Assembly (NCBI GenBank): GCA_013397845.1
Contig: VZTG01001883.1
Location: forward strand, 872,024 to 936,023
Direction of reading: 5' to 3'
Length of the DNA stretch: 64,000 nucleotides
From: Melanocharis versteri
Taxonomy: Eukaryota; Chordata; Aves; Passeriformes; Melanocharitidae
How positions within the stretch are numbered: position 1 is the first letter of the stretch; each line of letters begins with the position of its first letter. The notes under the pieces were generated by a model. The model saw only the letters and a list, made by a program, of their open reading frames with translations. It made no database searches and was not told where the DNA came from. The position numbers were made by a program, and so were the translations under genes. Shown here in pieces: positions 12,281-26,495 of the stretch.

Positions 12281-15200
12281 TTCCCTTCCCCTCTTCCCTT
12301 CCTCACCTACCCGAGGGAGGTCCACAAAGAGGCACCAAGCTTTGAATGATGTTCTGAGTGTCTCTCCGAGGCTTCAGGATGGATGTTGCAAGATGTCTGC
12401 AGAGCTTCATAAGATCAAGTTTGCAGCTGTTCTGTTTTCAATAGTTTTCAAACTCTGTTATCATTTCACTCCTAGAAGTGGTTTACTGGCATAATGCTAA
12501 AGTGACTTCTTATATGGCTTCTTAAGGGATTTGTGTGTACATGCTGATGTCTTAGAAGAGTAAGAATTCCTGCTATCTGTGCTTTAGGTGCCAGACAATG
12601 CCACACAGGATGCAGGCTGTGTGTTAAATGGAATGTACCTAGGACTTTTTATAAAAGGCAGTCTTGGAAAAGGAATATCACTGTGCACATTCAGATGAAA
12701 GGATATCCGTGTGAATGTATTTTTAAAATCCACAGTTCGTAGTTTGTTGGTAGTTAGCAGACAAAATCTAGGAGGTACCTAGGATTTCTAACAGTAGTGT
12801 GTCTTCACTCTGTGGGGTCAGTCTTCTGTCTGTCAGTGTGTGATGTCTGCCTCTTACTGATGCTGGTGAACACTGGCTTGCTGATGTTTACTTGTATAAC
12901 TTGAACAGAATTCTGGAATCGCATCTGGAGTGTATACTGCCATATGCATCATAAATGTGCAATAATGCGTAAAGTGGAGGAAAACAAGCTCAGTTTTCAA
13001 GCATCTGCTTAGACTAGAAACACTATTTAGAAAATATATAGTTTGGCTTGTCCAGTGGTTAATTTCCTGGTACCTTAATTCAGTTCTTGGTGAACGTACT
13101 AGCCACATTAATGGCACAGGAAGCCTCATTAGGATACATCAGCTGCCATCAGTGGATCAGCTCAAGTTAGTGGAGGAAAAGGCAGACAGTTTTCATGCAG
13201 AAAATGTTCACAACATCACAAAAAGCATACTTACACATACCTTTAGCCTAGCTAAAATTCCAGTTGTTTTGTAGGAATTAGTTTGTTCTGAAGAGAAGAT
13301 GTTGAAATCTGTGAACTTTTCTCACAAGACCATGATATAATACTTACCTGTTTAGGCTAAGAGTTACCAGAAGAGGGAAGTGATGGGATATGTGGAATTC
13401 CAACGTGGAATTGTTTAATTATTTCATTTAGCTTACCCAAGATATGTTTCCTGTACTTGCAGAGAGATGAAAAGAAGATCACTTTTCTTTCACCAGTGGG
13501 GACCAATGATTTATGCTCAGTTCAGTTTTCTTAATTCTTACGTAATCTGAGAAAAATTACTGAGTGTAATTATTACAGCAGAAAATTAATCAGAATTTAA
13601 AGCTGGCTTGGTTTAGATTTTAGATCTCATGTGTTTTTCGTAACTAGTAATTCCTACTGAATCTAAAGCTTTTTCTTGGCAATTGCATAAGTAAAGCAAC
13701 TGCTTATAAAATTATATAGTAATCAACAAGCTCGTAGTTTTGTGTAATACTGCCCTCTGGCAGAGAGACTAGAACAGTCCTGTTAGGAGGCTAACAGCAA
13801 AAGAAACCAGTTTTTTAGAATAAGTGGGAGGTTATTGGAGCAGAACAATTGCAGTTTTAGCCCCCTGCATCATGAAGTTCAGGATAACCTTCAGACTGGA
13901 GTAATGTGACGATCAAGTGTCCGGGCATCAGGATAGGAACCTCCAGGCTGTGATAAAGCTGCTGTGTCCTACTGAATGGTGACTTCTGTTTGCCTTGTGT
14001 AGCCTCTGCTATGCCTGTGACCAGCCTTTTTCTGCAGGGGCAAGGGGCTCAGTCAAGTGTGGGAGGTGTTGTGAAAGGTCCCATTGTGCTCTGTTTTATC
14101 CCAGTAAGGTTATATATGGATATCTGGCACTAGAAATAGTTAGTTCTTATTTTTGTTTTCTGTCTTGGGGCAGGCTGCTGGCTTGAGCTTTTGTGACATT
14201 TGTCACCGAGCAAGGGGAAGAGCTGAGAGTTCAGTCGTTTAAGCCAAGAATAAAAAGCCTGAACTCTAGTGTGGCACCCCCAGTTCTACTGTTGATTCCT
14301 TCTGTGACTGTGTATGTATGTTGTTCATATGCCTACCTGTAAGGCAGGGTAAATGACATACTTCTAGCTAAATGAGATAAAGATGAACAGAAAGGAGATT
14401 TAATTACTATTTTAATGGACTTTGATATTCAGGTGCAAATTGCTGTTCAACACCCCAAAATGGTTCTGTACTGCTACCGACCAGAAATGTGCAAATAAAC
14501 TGTGTTATTGTTAAGGTTTTAGTACTATATGCTATCTTCACTTGCTGTGAGAAGTAATATTATCACATATTTTTATAAAGTAAGTACAATTCCTAATCTG
14601 CTAATACAGAGAGAATAAAGTGAGGGATACAAAAGTCAAGTATTTTAATGTTAGGGATTATTGGTGTGACATCATTTTCATTAAATATCACTTTTCCCTG
14701 TAGAATTAACACATGCATTGGAATGAACCATGCTCAGGCTACATAAATTAATGTCATGAGTGGACAGCAATATGCAGATCTTAAATATCAGCACTTCCAT
14801 CACTTGGATTTGCATCCTCATAGAATTTTCCTTTAAAAAATTAAGTTTCTGCAGCCTGACTCAGCTGGTGTAAGTTTCCCTGGTTTTGCATTTAAGATCA
14901 GGAAAGATCAGAATCAGCCCCACAGTCTGGCTACCTTGCCCTTGTTGCCTTCCAGTCTTTTTTTAAAGCATGTTCTCTAAACTCAAAGCCATGTGCACTG
15001 TCACATTCTGGCAGTCCCTCTAGTGCTGTGCCTATGTTATCAAGCTGACACATGTCTAAAATACTAAGATATGATATTTTCAACCTGCTGCGACTTGCTT
15101 TTTGTCCCTGCTAGCTTTGATTTTCAGCTTCATAAAATATATGGGAAAGAAAATAAAAATAGCCAATGACACATTCAGTGGAAGAGCTAGCACATGACTC

Positions 15201-15789
15201 AGAAACAGATTTTGCATCAAAAGCAAATGTTTATTAGAACCTTAAATGTCTATAGCAACTGATTAGTTACCTTTAAACAAGAAGAAAGTATCTGATTTCT
15301 GAAAGATAAGTAATATCTGTTAGAGAGAAATCATGTTGAGCATTTACAGATACTAGGGACAGAGATAGGCTTTTGCTTCTAAATGTTTTTCTTATCAATT
15401 TCTTTTGGTCATAATGCCTAGACCTAAGGATGCCTTATGTACTAGAAGCTCAAAGGTACTGATGTTCACATGAGCTACAACACCTGGAATAATACCTCCG
15501 TAGAGCAGGAAAACCTATTCTATCTTCAACGCAAGCAGATCATGAGAAACCAAAGTTTATAATTACCTCAAAGGGGTTATTACTTTGTCTTCGTTCTGCC
15601 TCTCTGTTTCAGTTCCAATTTTTTATTCACAAGTTCTAGAAATCAGTGCTTTCTCCCAAGTGTAAGAAGCAGGGGATCCCAGTTCCTAGGGGACGTCAAG
15701 TGTAATATTTCTTTAATACTACTTAGCTTAAAAGCTGTGTGAGGAGCAGAAGACAAAGACCATACCAGTTTGGAAATGAGGTATGGAAG

Positions 15790-15819
15790 AAAAAAAAAAA
15801 AAAAAANAAAAAAAAAAAA
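15790..15819. repeat. Poly-A tract with one ambiguous base
   Basis: This is a 30-base A homopolymer containing a single N at 15807, so its length is uncertain. The preceding sequence is not a recognisable retrocopy. Confidence 0.95.
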
Positions 15820-18800
15820 TTTAGACTGGCTTGTTTTGAAATCTCAGATGTCTGCTAATTTGAGAACCCACTTTATTCTGCACTTTCTTTGCACTAACAA
15901 ATACATTATTAAAATCTTACAAAAGAGCCACCACCAAAGACTCACTTTTTCCTTTTCTACTGAGTCTCATAAAAACAAAAGCTCTTTGGTCCCATGGGGT
16001 GGTGTTATAAGGATCATCAGCTCCTCTTTTGACATTCAGGAGGAACTACAACTATTTTACGAAGAAAGTTACAAAATCACAAAATTAGCTTTTTTTAGAG
16101 CAACAGGAAAATGCCCCCAATTTTATCTCCACTGGTTTCACTCCACCTCACTGTCAGAACAATAAATGTCAGAGGCATTAGAAAAGGGGGAAAGGTTGCT
16201 CTGTCTTTGAGGGGCAGCAGAAATGCAAAGCAATTTTAGCAATTTTGAGCTTTTTTTTTTAATAGGTGTCCAAAATTCAGGTTTTTTCCCTAGTATTGAA
16301 ACCAGTATAACTGATTTTGGATACTAGTTTTAGCAACTACTGATTTCACTGCTGAAATCTCGGGGAGTTCATAAATTTTGCATTTGACCGATGAAAACAG
16401 CAAAAATAGTCCTGTAAATAGTTCAGGTTATTTTCTAATGAATCAAAATATAATTTTAATCTCTTCTTCTGACCTCTCTTCATTCAGTAACAAGTCTACT
16501 GTGGAGTGCCTGGAGGTCAGTATTTCCCCTAGAATCCACAGTTCTCCTGTATGCTATTTTTTTTAGTGCTAAGACAGGGATGATAAATATATTGCAAAAC
16601 GTGCACACACGCTCTCTCTCTGTACATGTATTTATATTTATAGATCTGTTAATGCCATGTTTATGTTCTGGCTAAAACAAACATTTTTGGGGAACTGAAA
16701 TAGTAGAATAAACTTGTTAAGGAGCTTTATAAGCAAATGTGGAACAAATAGATTGAATCTTGTCTTATCCTCTTTCTCATGCTCCTGTTATGTTCTGTTA
16801 GTTCGAGTCTTTGGCTTTTGTATAACTCAGAAAGCTGCTAGTGCATCCCAGCATTTTGGGGGAGATGGTTTGTGATTGAGGGCAAGTGTGACTCAGGTTT
16901 GAAATCTGGGCACAGTCTCAAACAGAGGACACCTGTCATGCATCTGAACTCACAGCAGGGAGGTGTCTTCGGTGAGGTTCTGAATCATTTACCTCTGCCA
17001 GGGTACTGGGGACTCTCAGAGACCTGTGGAGAGGATTAAAAAGGTTTGACAGCTGGAGAGAAAGTCAGTGCAGTGGGAGTATGTATGTATCTGAAATTAA
17101 GTACTCTTGTTCAGTAAACTGGCCATCCTACCCAATCTGCTCTTATTCCCATGGTTGATGGGTAGCATTCCCTGGAACACTGTGGATCCTATGCCTTCCA
17201 CTGGTGGAAGGCCCCTCTTTGGCACCGGAGCTGTTCTTACGCAGAATAGAAATTTCACCACCACACACCCAAAAATCTCCTCCGTGCCTTCGGTCTGGGG
17301 GTGCAAACCCAGCCTCAGCACAGCACCTGCTGCTTTTGTAAATGGCCAATTGTTTGGGTCTTTAACCTTCAGCATTTCAGTCTTTCACACCCTTTACTTC
17401 ACATGCTTAAACATGCCGGATAAGCCCAAAAGGAATTCAGGGACTGAAAAGTAGTTGAAGATATTCATGCCTTAGTTCTTTTTTAGTAAAAAATGAAGAT
17501 TTGGTGCTGTCAAAATGCTGCAGGGACTCCATCTAGTTTCTTCTGAGCTGTCTGTGTCATGTCCAAAGCAAGAAAAGGTTCCTTGACCCCTAAAATGCTG
17601 AGTTTGCGTGCATTTTCATTTTGAAATTGATGCTTAAAAAAAAAGAAAATTCATATTCTAACAAAATCTCTGATTACAAAACAAAGTAAACTTAAGTTTT
17701 GAAGTATTTTATGGGTACCTATTTTGTTCCCCCACTTCATTTGTCTCCTTTTTTCGTTTCTGACAATATGACTACTAAACATCACTTGTCAATAACTTGG
17801 GGGCTTCCTACAGTTCTTTTCAGTTTTTCAATTTCTTTTCTCCCCCATTAGGTTCTCCAGAACATTAAACCATACTCTCCTCCATGGGAAACATCTGTCA
17901 CTAGCTCTGTACGAATTATGTTAGAAGACTAAAAGCTTTGATTACATTTATCAAAGGAGTTGAGCCAGTATATTTCAAAATTTTCAGTTGTTTTGTTCAC
18001 AGCTTTTCATTGTATTTTGAATAGCAATGGTGAAGTCCACCCCTGAAGCTGAGTGATCTTTCCCACATATGCTGTTTTCCAAATCCATCGCTTTTCTCTT
18101 GCAAAGAAAAAGCAAACAAAAATGATTTTGAGAGACAGGAAAAAAAGCCTCCTTCACTAAGATGATATTTTTAGAAACAGATGGTAAAACAAACTGCAGA
18201 TGTTGTGCCTGCAGCACCTCTATTCTAATAACAAGATTGTTGAAAGATGAAATCAGCCATTTGAGTGTCCAACTCACTCTGTTGGTAACTCTTCCTCCAT
18301 GCAGGAAAAGCAGGGAAGCCTGGTACAGTAGTTTTTTCCCTATCTTGCGTCCTCTGAAAAGGTATTTACACAGTTCTCTGACGAAGAATGAGTGTTCTGG
18401 TAGTGCTGTCTGCAGCAAACACAAAGATGTGATAGTATAGGAAAAATGAATCCCAGTCATCTATACCTCATTTACTATTGGACTAGTAGCTTTTTTGTTC
18501 TCCTGGTGATGTTTTTTTCCTTTGCCTCTCAGATGACTTTTCCTTGCTGATGACAAGCTGCAAGTTTTCTCTTGGCCTGTCTCATAGGTGGCAAGTGTCC
18601 AAACACAAGCTGCCAATTCAGATAGTTTAAGAAACTCTTAAGACCTGCCAGGCTCAGCGTGCCTCATGTAAGAACACTGTATTCACATGAAATGTTTAAA
18701 GTACCCTGAGGATCTTGAACAGTTTTGTTTCTTTTTCCGTACCAAATTTGCTTACATTTCATTAAAGCTAATTAATTAGAAGTCTAAGCAGCAAGTCAGG

Positions 18801-19897
18801 TCAAAGCCATTTGGACTACTGTAAAAGCAGACTTTTTGTGGGGGCCCAGCTTTTTAAAGATCTTTAGAATATCAATAGCTGTTGATACCTATGGCTTTTG
18901 CCTTAAAATCTCTATAGAAGCAATATTGTTTATTGTATTTTATTGGCATTTAATCCTTGATGCCAGCTGCACATTCAACATGCTTATTTAAAATGAATTT
19001 TAGTAGTTATATCCTGGGGATAGCTGCATATGTGAGTGTCCAACACCCCTAACAACATTTTATAGCTGTATTGCCATAATTTTTCTAGCAGCTAAGGGGA
19101 GCTTTGTGGATATTAGAGCAGCTGAGCATTTGCTTCTAAGATCTAAATTTTAGATTTATACACTGACAAGAGATACTTAATCCTTTTGTAGACCAGGCCC
19201 TTAAGGTTTGTCTGAATGGCCGAACTTGAAGTAAGACCTTGGAGTCTTAATTCTTCTTTCAGTTTCCAACCTTAGTTAATCTCTCCACTTTTAAACAAAA
19301 GTTGTATTTTGATCCTACAGATTTCTTAAATCTTCAGGCAGGTACACACACCAGGAAGTCATTTGTCTGGGGATCTAGCCATGTTAGAGCAATGACAGCT
19401 TTTACTGCAGTGTGTCATATTACATCAATTTTCTAATTCAAGGGACATTTCAGCATGTGCAAACCAAGATGATGAAGCTATGTACAGTGAAGACAAAGAT
19501 TTTAGACATCAACTTAGAGCAATGATTGCTGTTCCTTGTTGAACAGCAGTTCATTATCGGTTTTCTCTTTCGTATTGTCTTGTGCTGTTCTGTTCTGGTA
19601 ATGAAATGCACAGAACTGTACACATAATTTCAGGGGTAGTACTGACAAAGCCGTGTAGAGAGGCACTGTTATCTCTCTGCTCCATTACAGTGACGCCTCT
19701 GCTTATACAGCGCCTGAGTTCTGAATATAGTTGGGAAGCTTAATAAGCATAGAGAACTGGTGCAGAGGAAGGAGATTCTTTGCAAGAAAGGATTAAGGGA
19801 TGGCAAATGCAGCTTCCTTTTATAAAATCCAATAAATTTGAGCTTTACATCTCTGACTGGAGCACTGGGAAAGGTGCTGGAAATAGAAAGTAAAGAA

Positions 19898-19990
19898 AAT
19901 ATATCTATATGTATGGGTGTATAAACATATTTTTATATATGTAATATATAGTAAATATATATGGGTGTGAATGTATATATATAAAAAAAA
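19898..19990. repeat. TA-rich microsatellite with ATATGGGTGT-type units
   Basis: TA dinucleotides are interrupted by two GGGTGT words (about 19915 and 19964) in a similar TATATG context. This suggests a small internal duplication in a simple repeat. It ends in a short A run at 19983-19990. Confidence 0.75.
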
Positions 19991-22900
19991 CCTGTAACTA
20001 TTGTTCAGTTACGTAATATGATTACAGATTTCAGATAGTTCTAGCAAATATCTTAGATGTGAAAACATAGTGCTGGTAATATCCTGTCCTCAGGAGATGG
20101 ACTGCATGTCATATTAGGTTTCTCTGATTCCACTGTAAGAAATGATGCACATGCTGTACCTGTCATTTACTGCTAATGTAAGTTAGCAATAATGCATATG
20201 AGCATTATCAGTGTAAAACTGCTGCAGGTGAATAGCAAATCATGCTCTTAAGTTTCAAAAGTAGGATCGTTTGCCAGAACTGAACATTAGATCAGAAAGA
20301 GTGAATTAGGTAATTAATAGCATATATAGGAAAAAAACCCAATTGTATGTACAAGCAATTCCTGGGAGACTACATTTGGTAATAAGCTTAAATTACCAAA
20401 AGCAGAACTTTTCTTCTGCGTTCCTCACTTGTTCTATAACTCTCTTCCAAAGCTTTTGTCCACAGCATTTGTGAACAAGATATTGATTTTTCTTTTGGAA
20501 AAGAAAGGAGTCAGCACTTGGATCTCTACAGCAGTTTGGAATTTGGATGCAAATTAAACACTTTCATAGTAAAAAAAAATGCAAAAAATTTTGTATAGAT
20601 TCCTGTATATATACATGTGCATGCATATTTGCTAATTACATTAACCACATGGCTGTAAAAACTGGCAGCCTGATGAGATGTTGAGTGACTTGGGATTAAT
20701 GAAAGTATTAAGTATTTAGCAGTTTATAGTATTAGGGCTAAATTTGTATAGTTATATGTGAAAAAAAAAATCACTATATAGAGTTAGCTAGACCTAAGTC
20801 ACTGACTGGAAAAAAAGTCTAAATGATTTAACAGAGAGGAGAGGCTTTAGCTGGAGCATTTCAATGCTCAGCTGTCAAATACAACAGCTTGTTTTTATAA
20901 GGTGCGTATCATCTACATTTTTTACTGTATTTCATTACAATGCTCTACTTTATTCTACACTGTTTGAATACATAAGAAATTCCTGTTGGTTTTTGGAGAT
21001 CAGGTAGCTTCTGACTTTCACTTACTTTTTTGAGCCCAGCTGGTGCATCTGTATTCTTCACATTAATATTCTTGAGAGAAGCAAAGATAAACCCTCCTTC
21101 TGCTTTTTTCTGTCTTTAAAGTAAGTCACTGCAACTTCCATTTTTATTTCTGCACTTGATAGTGTTATGGATCTTCTTGGTCTTATCTAACAAAGCATCC
21201 AGCCCTATATGTCAAATAAGGTGTTTGACCAGAAATGCACTGTTACTACTGCAGTGGCATTGTTTATCTCAGATTTGAAATGTTTTTTGCAGATATTAAA
21301 AAGAAGCTTTTCAGACCTTTAGTAAGAATGATGAATGCTACTGTCTGCTTTTCATAGATATCATAATCCGAGATGTTAAAAGGATGCTTCCTTAGATGAC
21401 TCACTAACAAGCTTTAGTTGAGAGAAACAGGGAGCAATGCAGGGAGAAAATTATTTGTAGGGCATGCAACAGTTGCAGAGGTGAAAGGAGGATAAATTAC
21501 TGCTGAGTTTAAAAGAATAATTGCATTAATAAAGGAGACGAAATGTTTCTAAATAAAATTGTTTTTTTCATTATGAAAAGCCATATTTTTTTAAGCAAAA
21601 GGAATCATTTCACCCATAGCTATACCTGAATGCCATAGATGAGAAAACAGAAAGTGTTTCCTCCTCTCCACTGATCTATGTGTTTGGTTTTAGAGACCAG
21701 TCCACTGACTTTTAATGGTTTTGTATCCTGATGGTCCCTCTAGAGCCCATGCAGTGCTGGGGTTAAGGAATGGGTTCCAGTCTGTTTCTCACTTTTCCTG
21801 TGGAGTCATTTACCTATGTTCATTTTAAAAATTCAGTCAGTCATATTTCTGTAAGATCACTGAAGGCAATAGGGTAGCTACAAAGTTGCCAAGTACATAC
21901 GTTAACCTACAGTCTTTCCTTATGAGTGGTAATGATAGGAGATCTGAACTCATCTCTCAGATCCCTAACTTGGGCTGGCAGCAAGTTGGTATGAAGAATA
22001 TCTTTAGAGTTGGAAGTAGATATTTTTCAAGCTGGAAAATCATCCACTGAGGCATAATAAGCAGGAAACACCATGGTAGAGTTTTTGAAGTGGAATGTAT
22101 TTTTCTAAGAGAAAGGCGAAGCTGAGGAAAGAGCAGAAATGAAGTGTTTTTTCCAGCTAACTCCATGTTATGCCTCCCTATCTATGAAGACAGAGCACAT
22201 ACAGCTGTCGTCTTATCTCAAAGCTTGGTGCTCCTGTGCTGAATTCTGCTCTTTATAGTTATATGTTTGAATTGCCACTTGCTTCCCTTTCTCAGTATTT
22301 TTCAGCTGAGGTTACCACTACTAAATTACCAGACAATGAAATAAGACAATAATAAGGAATTGTGATAGAGCTGTAAGACAGCAATGGCAACTTATAATTT
22401 GGCTTCTGGCATGCTTCCATTTTGATGAATAATTCAATGCCATAGAAGGTTGTGAAAAGAAGCCACTTCGCATTAAACACTTAAATTTACCATTAAAGAC
22501 TAGAAAGAATTGTTTAGGCACTGGAAATAACAGGCAAATCTGCCAGTTCTTCAGAATAATGTTGGTCCATGTGTCTGTTCTCATTTAATGTCCTTTGCAG
22601 AAGGCAAGCAACAGACTCAAGTGTCTATAATGAGTCTTTTGAAGGTGAAACGTTTCTTCTAACTTCAAAACAGTGCTGTTCATTAATACCCTAATAAGGC
22701 AGTAAATCACAGGGCAGTAAGGTTAGAATTTGAACACCTTTTTATTTCAAAGTTCAAAGCTGCAAGTTTGCCAATAGCAGAATTGTTCAAATAATATGTT
22801 TGTTCTATTAACATAATATTTCCAGCTCCATCTCATTTTTGATTGTGCTTAAGACCATCAATTAGAATAAGAATATGAATAGAAATAATGAATTCATCAG

Positions 22901-23386
22901 AAAAATAATTTTGCATGAGAAAATTTTGTGGCTCATACAGATAAAGGAAATTAGAGTCTATGAGGAAGTAATGGACTTTCCTATTAAAATCTAACCATAC
23001 AACGTCTTACTTCATAGCAGAGGAAAGCCTAATATGATAAGATTTTTTTAGCTTCTTTTAATTAACTTTCCATCCTATTAGGTTTGATCTGCAGTTAGCT
23101 TTCATTTCACAGGTATTCATGATTGTTATGCTCCTGAGAATTACTAAATCCTGAAGCTCAGACATGATAGTTAATAGCTATGCAGTCATTTTTCAGTTGA
23201 TTTTCTAACAATGACCCTGAAATTTAAATGTAAATACTTCAGGTAATACAGTAAGCAATAATGTGGAAAACATATTCAAATGTATGACTGTATATCCCTT
23301 TAAATAGTGATTCCACAGCAATCTGACCTGACCTGGTCTATGAATACTAACAGTTGGTTTAAAAAAAAAGCAAAATACACACCATA

Positions 23387-23416
23387 CCCCCACATCCTCC
23401 CACCCCACCACCCCCC
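23387..23416 (-). other. Potential G-quadruplex on the minus strand
   Basis: Four C runs of 5, 3, 4 and 6 bases are separated by 7, 1 and 4 bases. Read on the minus strand this meets the usual G3+N1-7 rule. It lies in intron just after an A run. Folding is inferred from the pattern only. Confidence 0.55.
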
Positions 23417-23503
23417 ATCCATTTTGAAAAGTAGTGCTCCAACTTCTCTAACAAAGAAAACAAACTTTTGGGATAGTGGGATATACATTATCTTATCATG
23501 TTA

Positions 23504-23524
23504 TCTCTCTTATCATAAGAGAGA
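23504..23524. repeat. 21-bp near-perfect palindrome
   Basis: TCTCTCTTAT and ATAAGAGAGA are exact reverse complements separated by a single C. No function can be assigned. Confidence 0.7.
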
Positions 23525-23711
23525 AAGATTGCCAAGGCCTCCCAGCTTACAAATGAGGTAAGCAGAATTAATCAATAGCAAAAAGCAGTAATCCTGAATT
23601 TTTTGTTTAAAAAGTCTATATGGACCTGAAGAATTCTGATGTCCATCTCCTCAGCTTTATTAATGGTCATATTGGCTTTACCTGTAGTTCTGAAATAGAT
23701 GCAATTATCAT

Positions 23712-24198
23712 AGTATAGAATCATAGAATTGTTTGGGTTGGGAGGGACCTCAAATATCATCTAGTTCCAGCGCCTTCACCATGGGCAGGCACGCCTTCCA
23801 CTAGACCAGGTTGCTCAGGGCTCCATCCAACCTGGCCTTGAACACTTCCAGGGATGGGGCATCCACAGCTTCTCTGAGAAACCTGTTCCAGTGCCTCACC
23901 ACTCTCACAGTAAAGAACATCTTCCTAATATCTAATTTAAATATACCTTGTTTCATTTTGAGGCCGTTGTCCTATCACTACACACCCTTATAAAAAGTCC
24001 CTCTCCAGCTTTCTTGTAGGCCCCCTTTAGGCACTGGAAAAAAGTGCTGTAAGTTGTCCCTGAAGCCTTCTCTTCTCCAGGCTTAACAGCCCCAACTCTT
24101 TCAACCTCTCTTCATAGGAGACAAGCTCTAGCCCTCAGCTCCATGGCCATCCTTTGGACTTGCTGGAATGGGTCCTTCTTATGTTGGGGGCCCCAGAT
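23712..24198 (-). mobile_element. CR1 LINE fragment, 5'-truncated, minus strand
   Basis: The element begins with TAGAATCATAGAATTGTTT, the reverse complement of the avian CR1 3' terminus. It continues with typical CR1 words: GGGAGGGACCT, ACACTTCCAGGGATGGGGC, CTCTGAGAAACCTGTTCCAG and CTTCTCTTCTCCAGGCT. Homology ends at about GGGGGCCCCAG (24196). Only the extreme 3' part remains, without an intact reverse transcriptase. This is the usual state of CR1, which inserts with 5' truncation and lacks a poly-A tail. Confidence 0.93.
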
Positions 24199-26495
24199 AT
24201 TAATATCATCAATATTAAAGTAAGTTAACTTTTGGAATGAGATCTGTTTCTCTTCTAATCCAATCTTTTATGAAAACAGAGCAAATACTCTTCCCAGCCA
24301 CTTTCTTGCTGTAATGCAACCTCTGATAAACAGCTTAAAGCGTTAGCTTCTGAATCACAGTAGAATTTATTCCAGTCATTCACGATGTTGAAAAAGAGGA
24401 TTCAAACTTGCCTGCAGCAGCCCTCCATTGCTGTAATCCTGAACTTTCAAAAGGAAATTTGCAAAAACAGCACCCTCTCTTTATGCTTCTGCACTTCATG
24501 GCTAGTATTAAACTTGCCTGTAAAAACAAACAAGAAGTCCTGCCAAAAATCCATCCCCAAATGCCTGAGTCACAGCACTATCCCCTCTCGTCTTTACCAA
24601 ATGATAGACAGAACTATCTCACATGTTGAAAGCTCCTATTCAAAGGGTTCCCCCTGCAGTGCTTCAGAGCTAGATAGCTCGTATGTTAGTTAGCTCTATT
24701 GTATGTCTGATGCAGTTACAAGTGCTGCCTAGTAGGAGAATTGACGTCAAAGCATGGATTAATAGGCATTTGCCATTCTGTCTCCAAACACCTCTGCTTG
24801 AGATCTCAAGAGGATTCTAGCGCTTTTAAACATTACTACAATCCAAAGGAAAGAGCATCTCACATTGTCTGAACTGGTGTGGGAGAACAACACGTGCTCA
24901 AAAGCTTGGCACTCCATTTTTCCTTTCCAGAGGAATAGTTGGGGCTGTATTTATTTATGTTTACAGAATATCAGGGTTTCTACCTAGGGTTTTCTAGCCC
25001 TTTCCAGTGGTAATTTTGTAGAACCTGTCAGCAGTCTACTTGGTAGTGAACTCCTCATCAGTAACAGTCTCTTATGTAGCATTTTTCCTTTCCAGGTTAC
25101 TGGGTATTAAAGCCTTGGTGTATGCAATGTCAGCTCATTTTACTGATGGAGAACTTAGCCTAGCCTTTTAGGATGGCTGTGGGGCAGTCCTCGTATTAAT
25201 TCTGAGGACTATTTTGCCTTGTTTTTGGCTGAAGAGGAGACTGAAGTCCCACAGTCCTAGGACTCAGTTCTGGACTTCCAAAGGCTTCTCGTAATATGAG
25301 GAAAATAACAGTATGAGCAGGGCTGTACTGCTTCCATCATTTGGAAGATGAGCTTATGAATCCCTGATTTAGTGCAGTTTTTTAACATGTGCTTGAATAG
25401 GTTGTTTCAATTCTTAACCCTTACACCCCAATTACTCTAGGAGAGAACTTAAAATTGCTCAAACTCAGTAGAATAAAACATGCCCTATAAGAATCCCTAT
25501 CATGCCCTGTGATTAATAAAAGAAGTAAGTTTAGTTGTGAAGGCACAGATAAATTAATCTTGTTCAAAGCCTACTGGAATAAGCCTCTTCCCAGCCATCG
25601 CACTGTAAATTCTCTTCACTCTACATTTTACAAGGAGCTGATGTTCACAATGCTGAAAATACATGTTTCATTATTTCTTCTCAATAATTGCACTATTTAG
25701 CTTGATATAATTACCAAGGAAATTGTGTATTGTTGTAAGTTGGAATTCATCACCATGTTTGTATAGTCCAACTTACACATTGACCCCCCTGTTCTTTTCT
25801 AGAGCTTGTCAAACACTATCCTTGGTACTGTGTACACTGTTAAAGGTCTGTGGTTGTACTGATTCCCATGTATCCTCAAGAATAAGGTGTAGCTGCATCA
25901 GTGGAGACCTCTAAAGTGGAATGCTTTAGATCTTGAATGTCTTCCAGAGACATGAGTAATGCCTGGGACGATCCTGGATTATTTAGCCATCCAAGAAGTG
26001 GACAACACTTTTCTTTGTGTGGTTTTTCTTTGCTTTATTTTGTTTAGAACTCCAAGATAAAAAGCACAATATCTATCTCTGGATACAAGCTGCAGATGCT
26101 GGTTCTTCCCAGCACTGATTTATGTCTGTAACAGGAATAGAAAGTACTAAAAGAAGAGGGGTTATTGAGGGTAGAAGTAGAATCACTACTTTTCCTTCAG
26201 AAACTAAGTTTAAGTTCGTTGCAAGAGAAACCTTTTATCAGTGATTCTACTATGCTTTGGGTTCTTCTCTCACAAAGCAAGGGAGGAAGTTCCATCCACT
26301 GAGTTGCTTGTGGTTGGACTAGCTGCAGACTTTGAAAATGTAATGTGTTTATACTGTTTTAGGGATTAATTAGATTACTTTGTAGGATCTTTCAACAGAA
26401 ATGGCAAATGTAGCCTAGTATGCAAGTGATTAAAAATATTGCAATGAAAAAGGGTTCTGTGTACTTCTGAAGTACACAACCTCCTTTTAGGTAGT

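Noticed and set aside
12009..12494. Opposed open frames, the minus one Lys/Arg-rich
   Set aside because: The basic residues come from T-rich plus-strand DNA. There is no known domain and no exon boundaries.
17097..17454. Two opposite-strand open frames (115 codons +, 92 codons -) in slightly GC-richer sequence
   Set aside because: There are no splice signals, no family resemblance and no start context. Opposite long frames are expected where stop codons are scarce by composition.
17984..18460. 158-codon minus-strand open frame
   Set aside because: It is long for this window, but its translation has no family resemblance, codon use looks random, and there is no promoter, CpG island or splice context.
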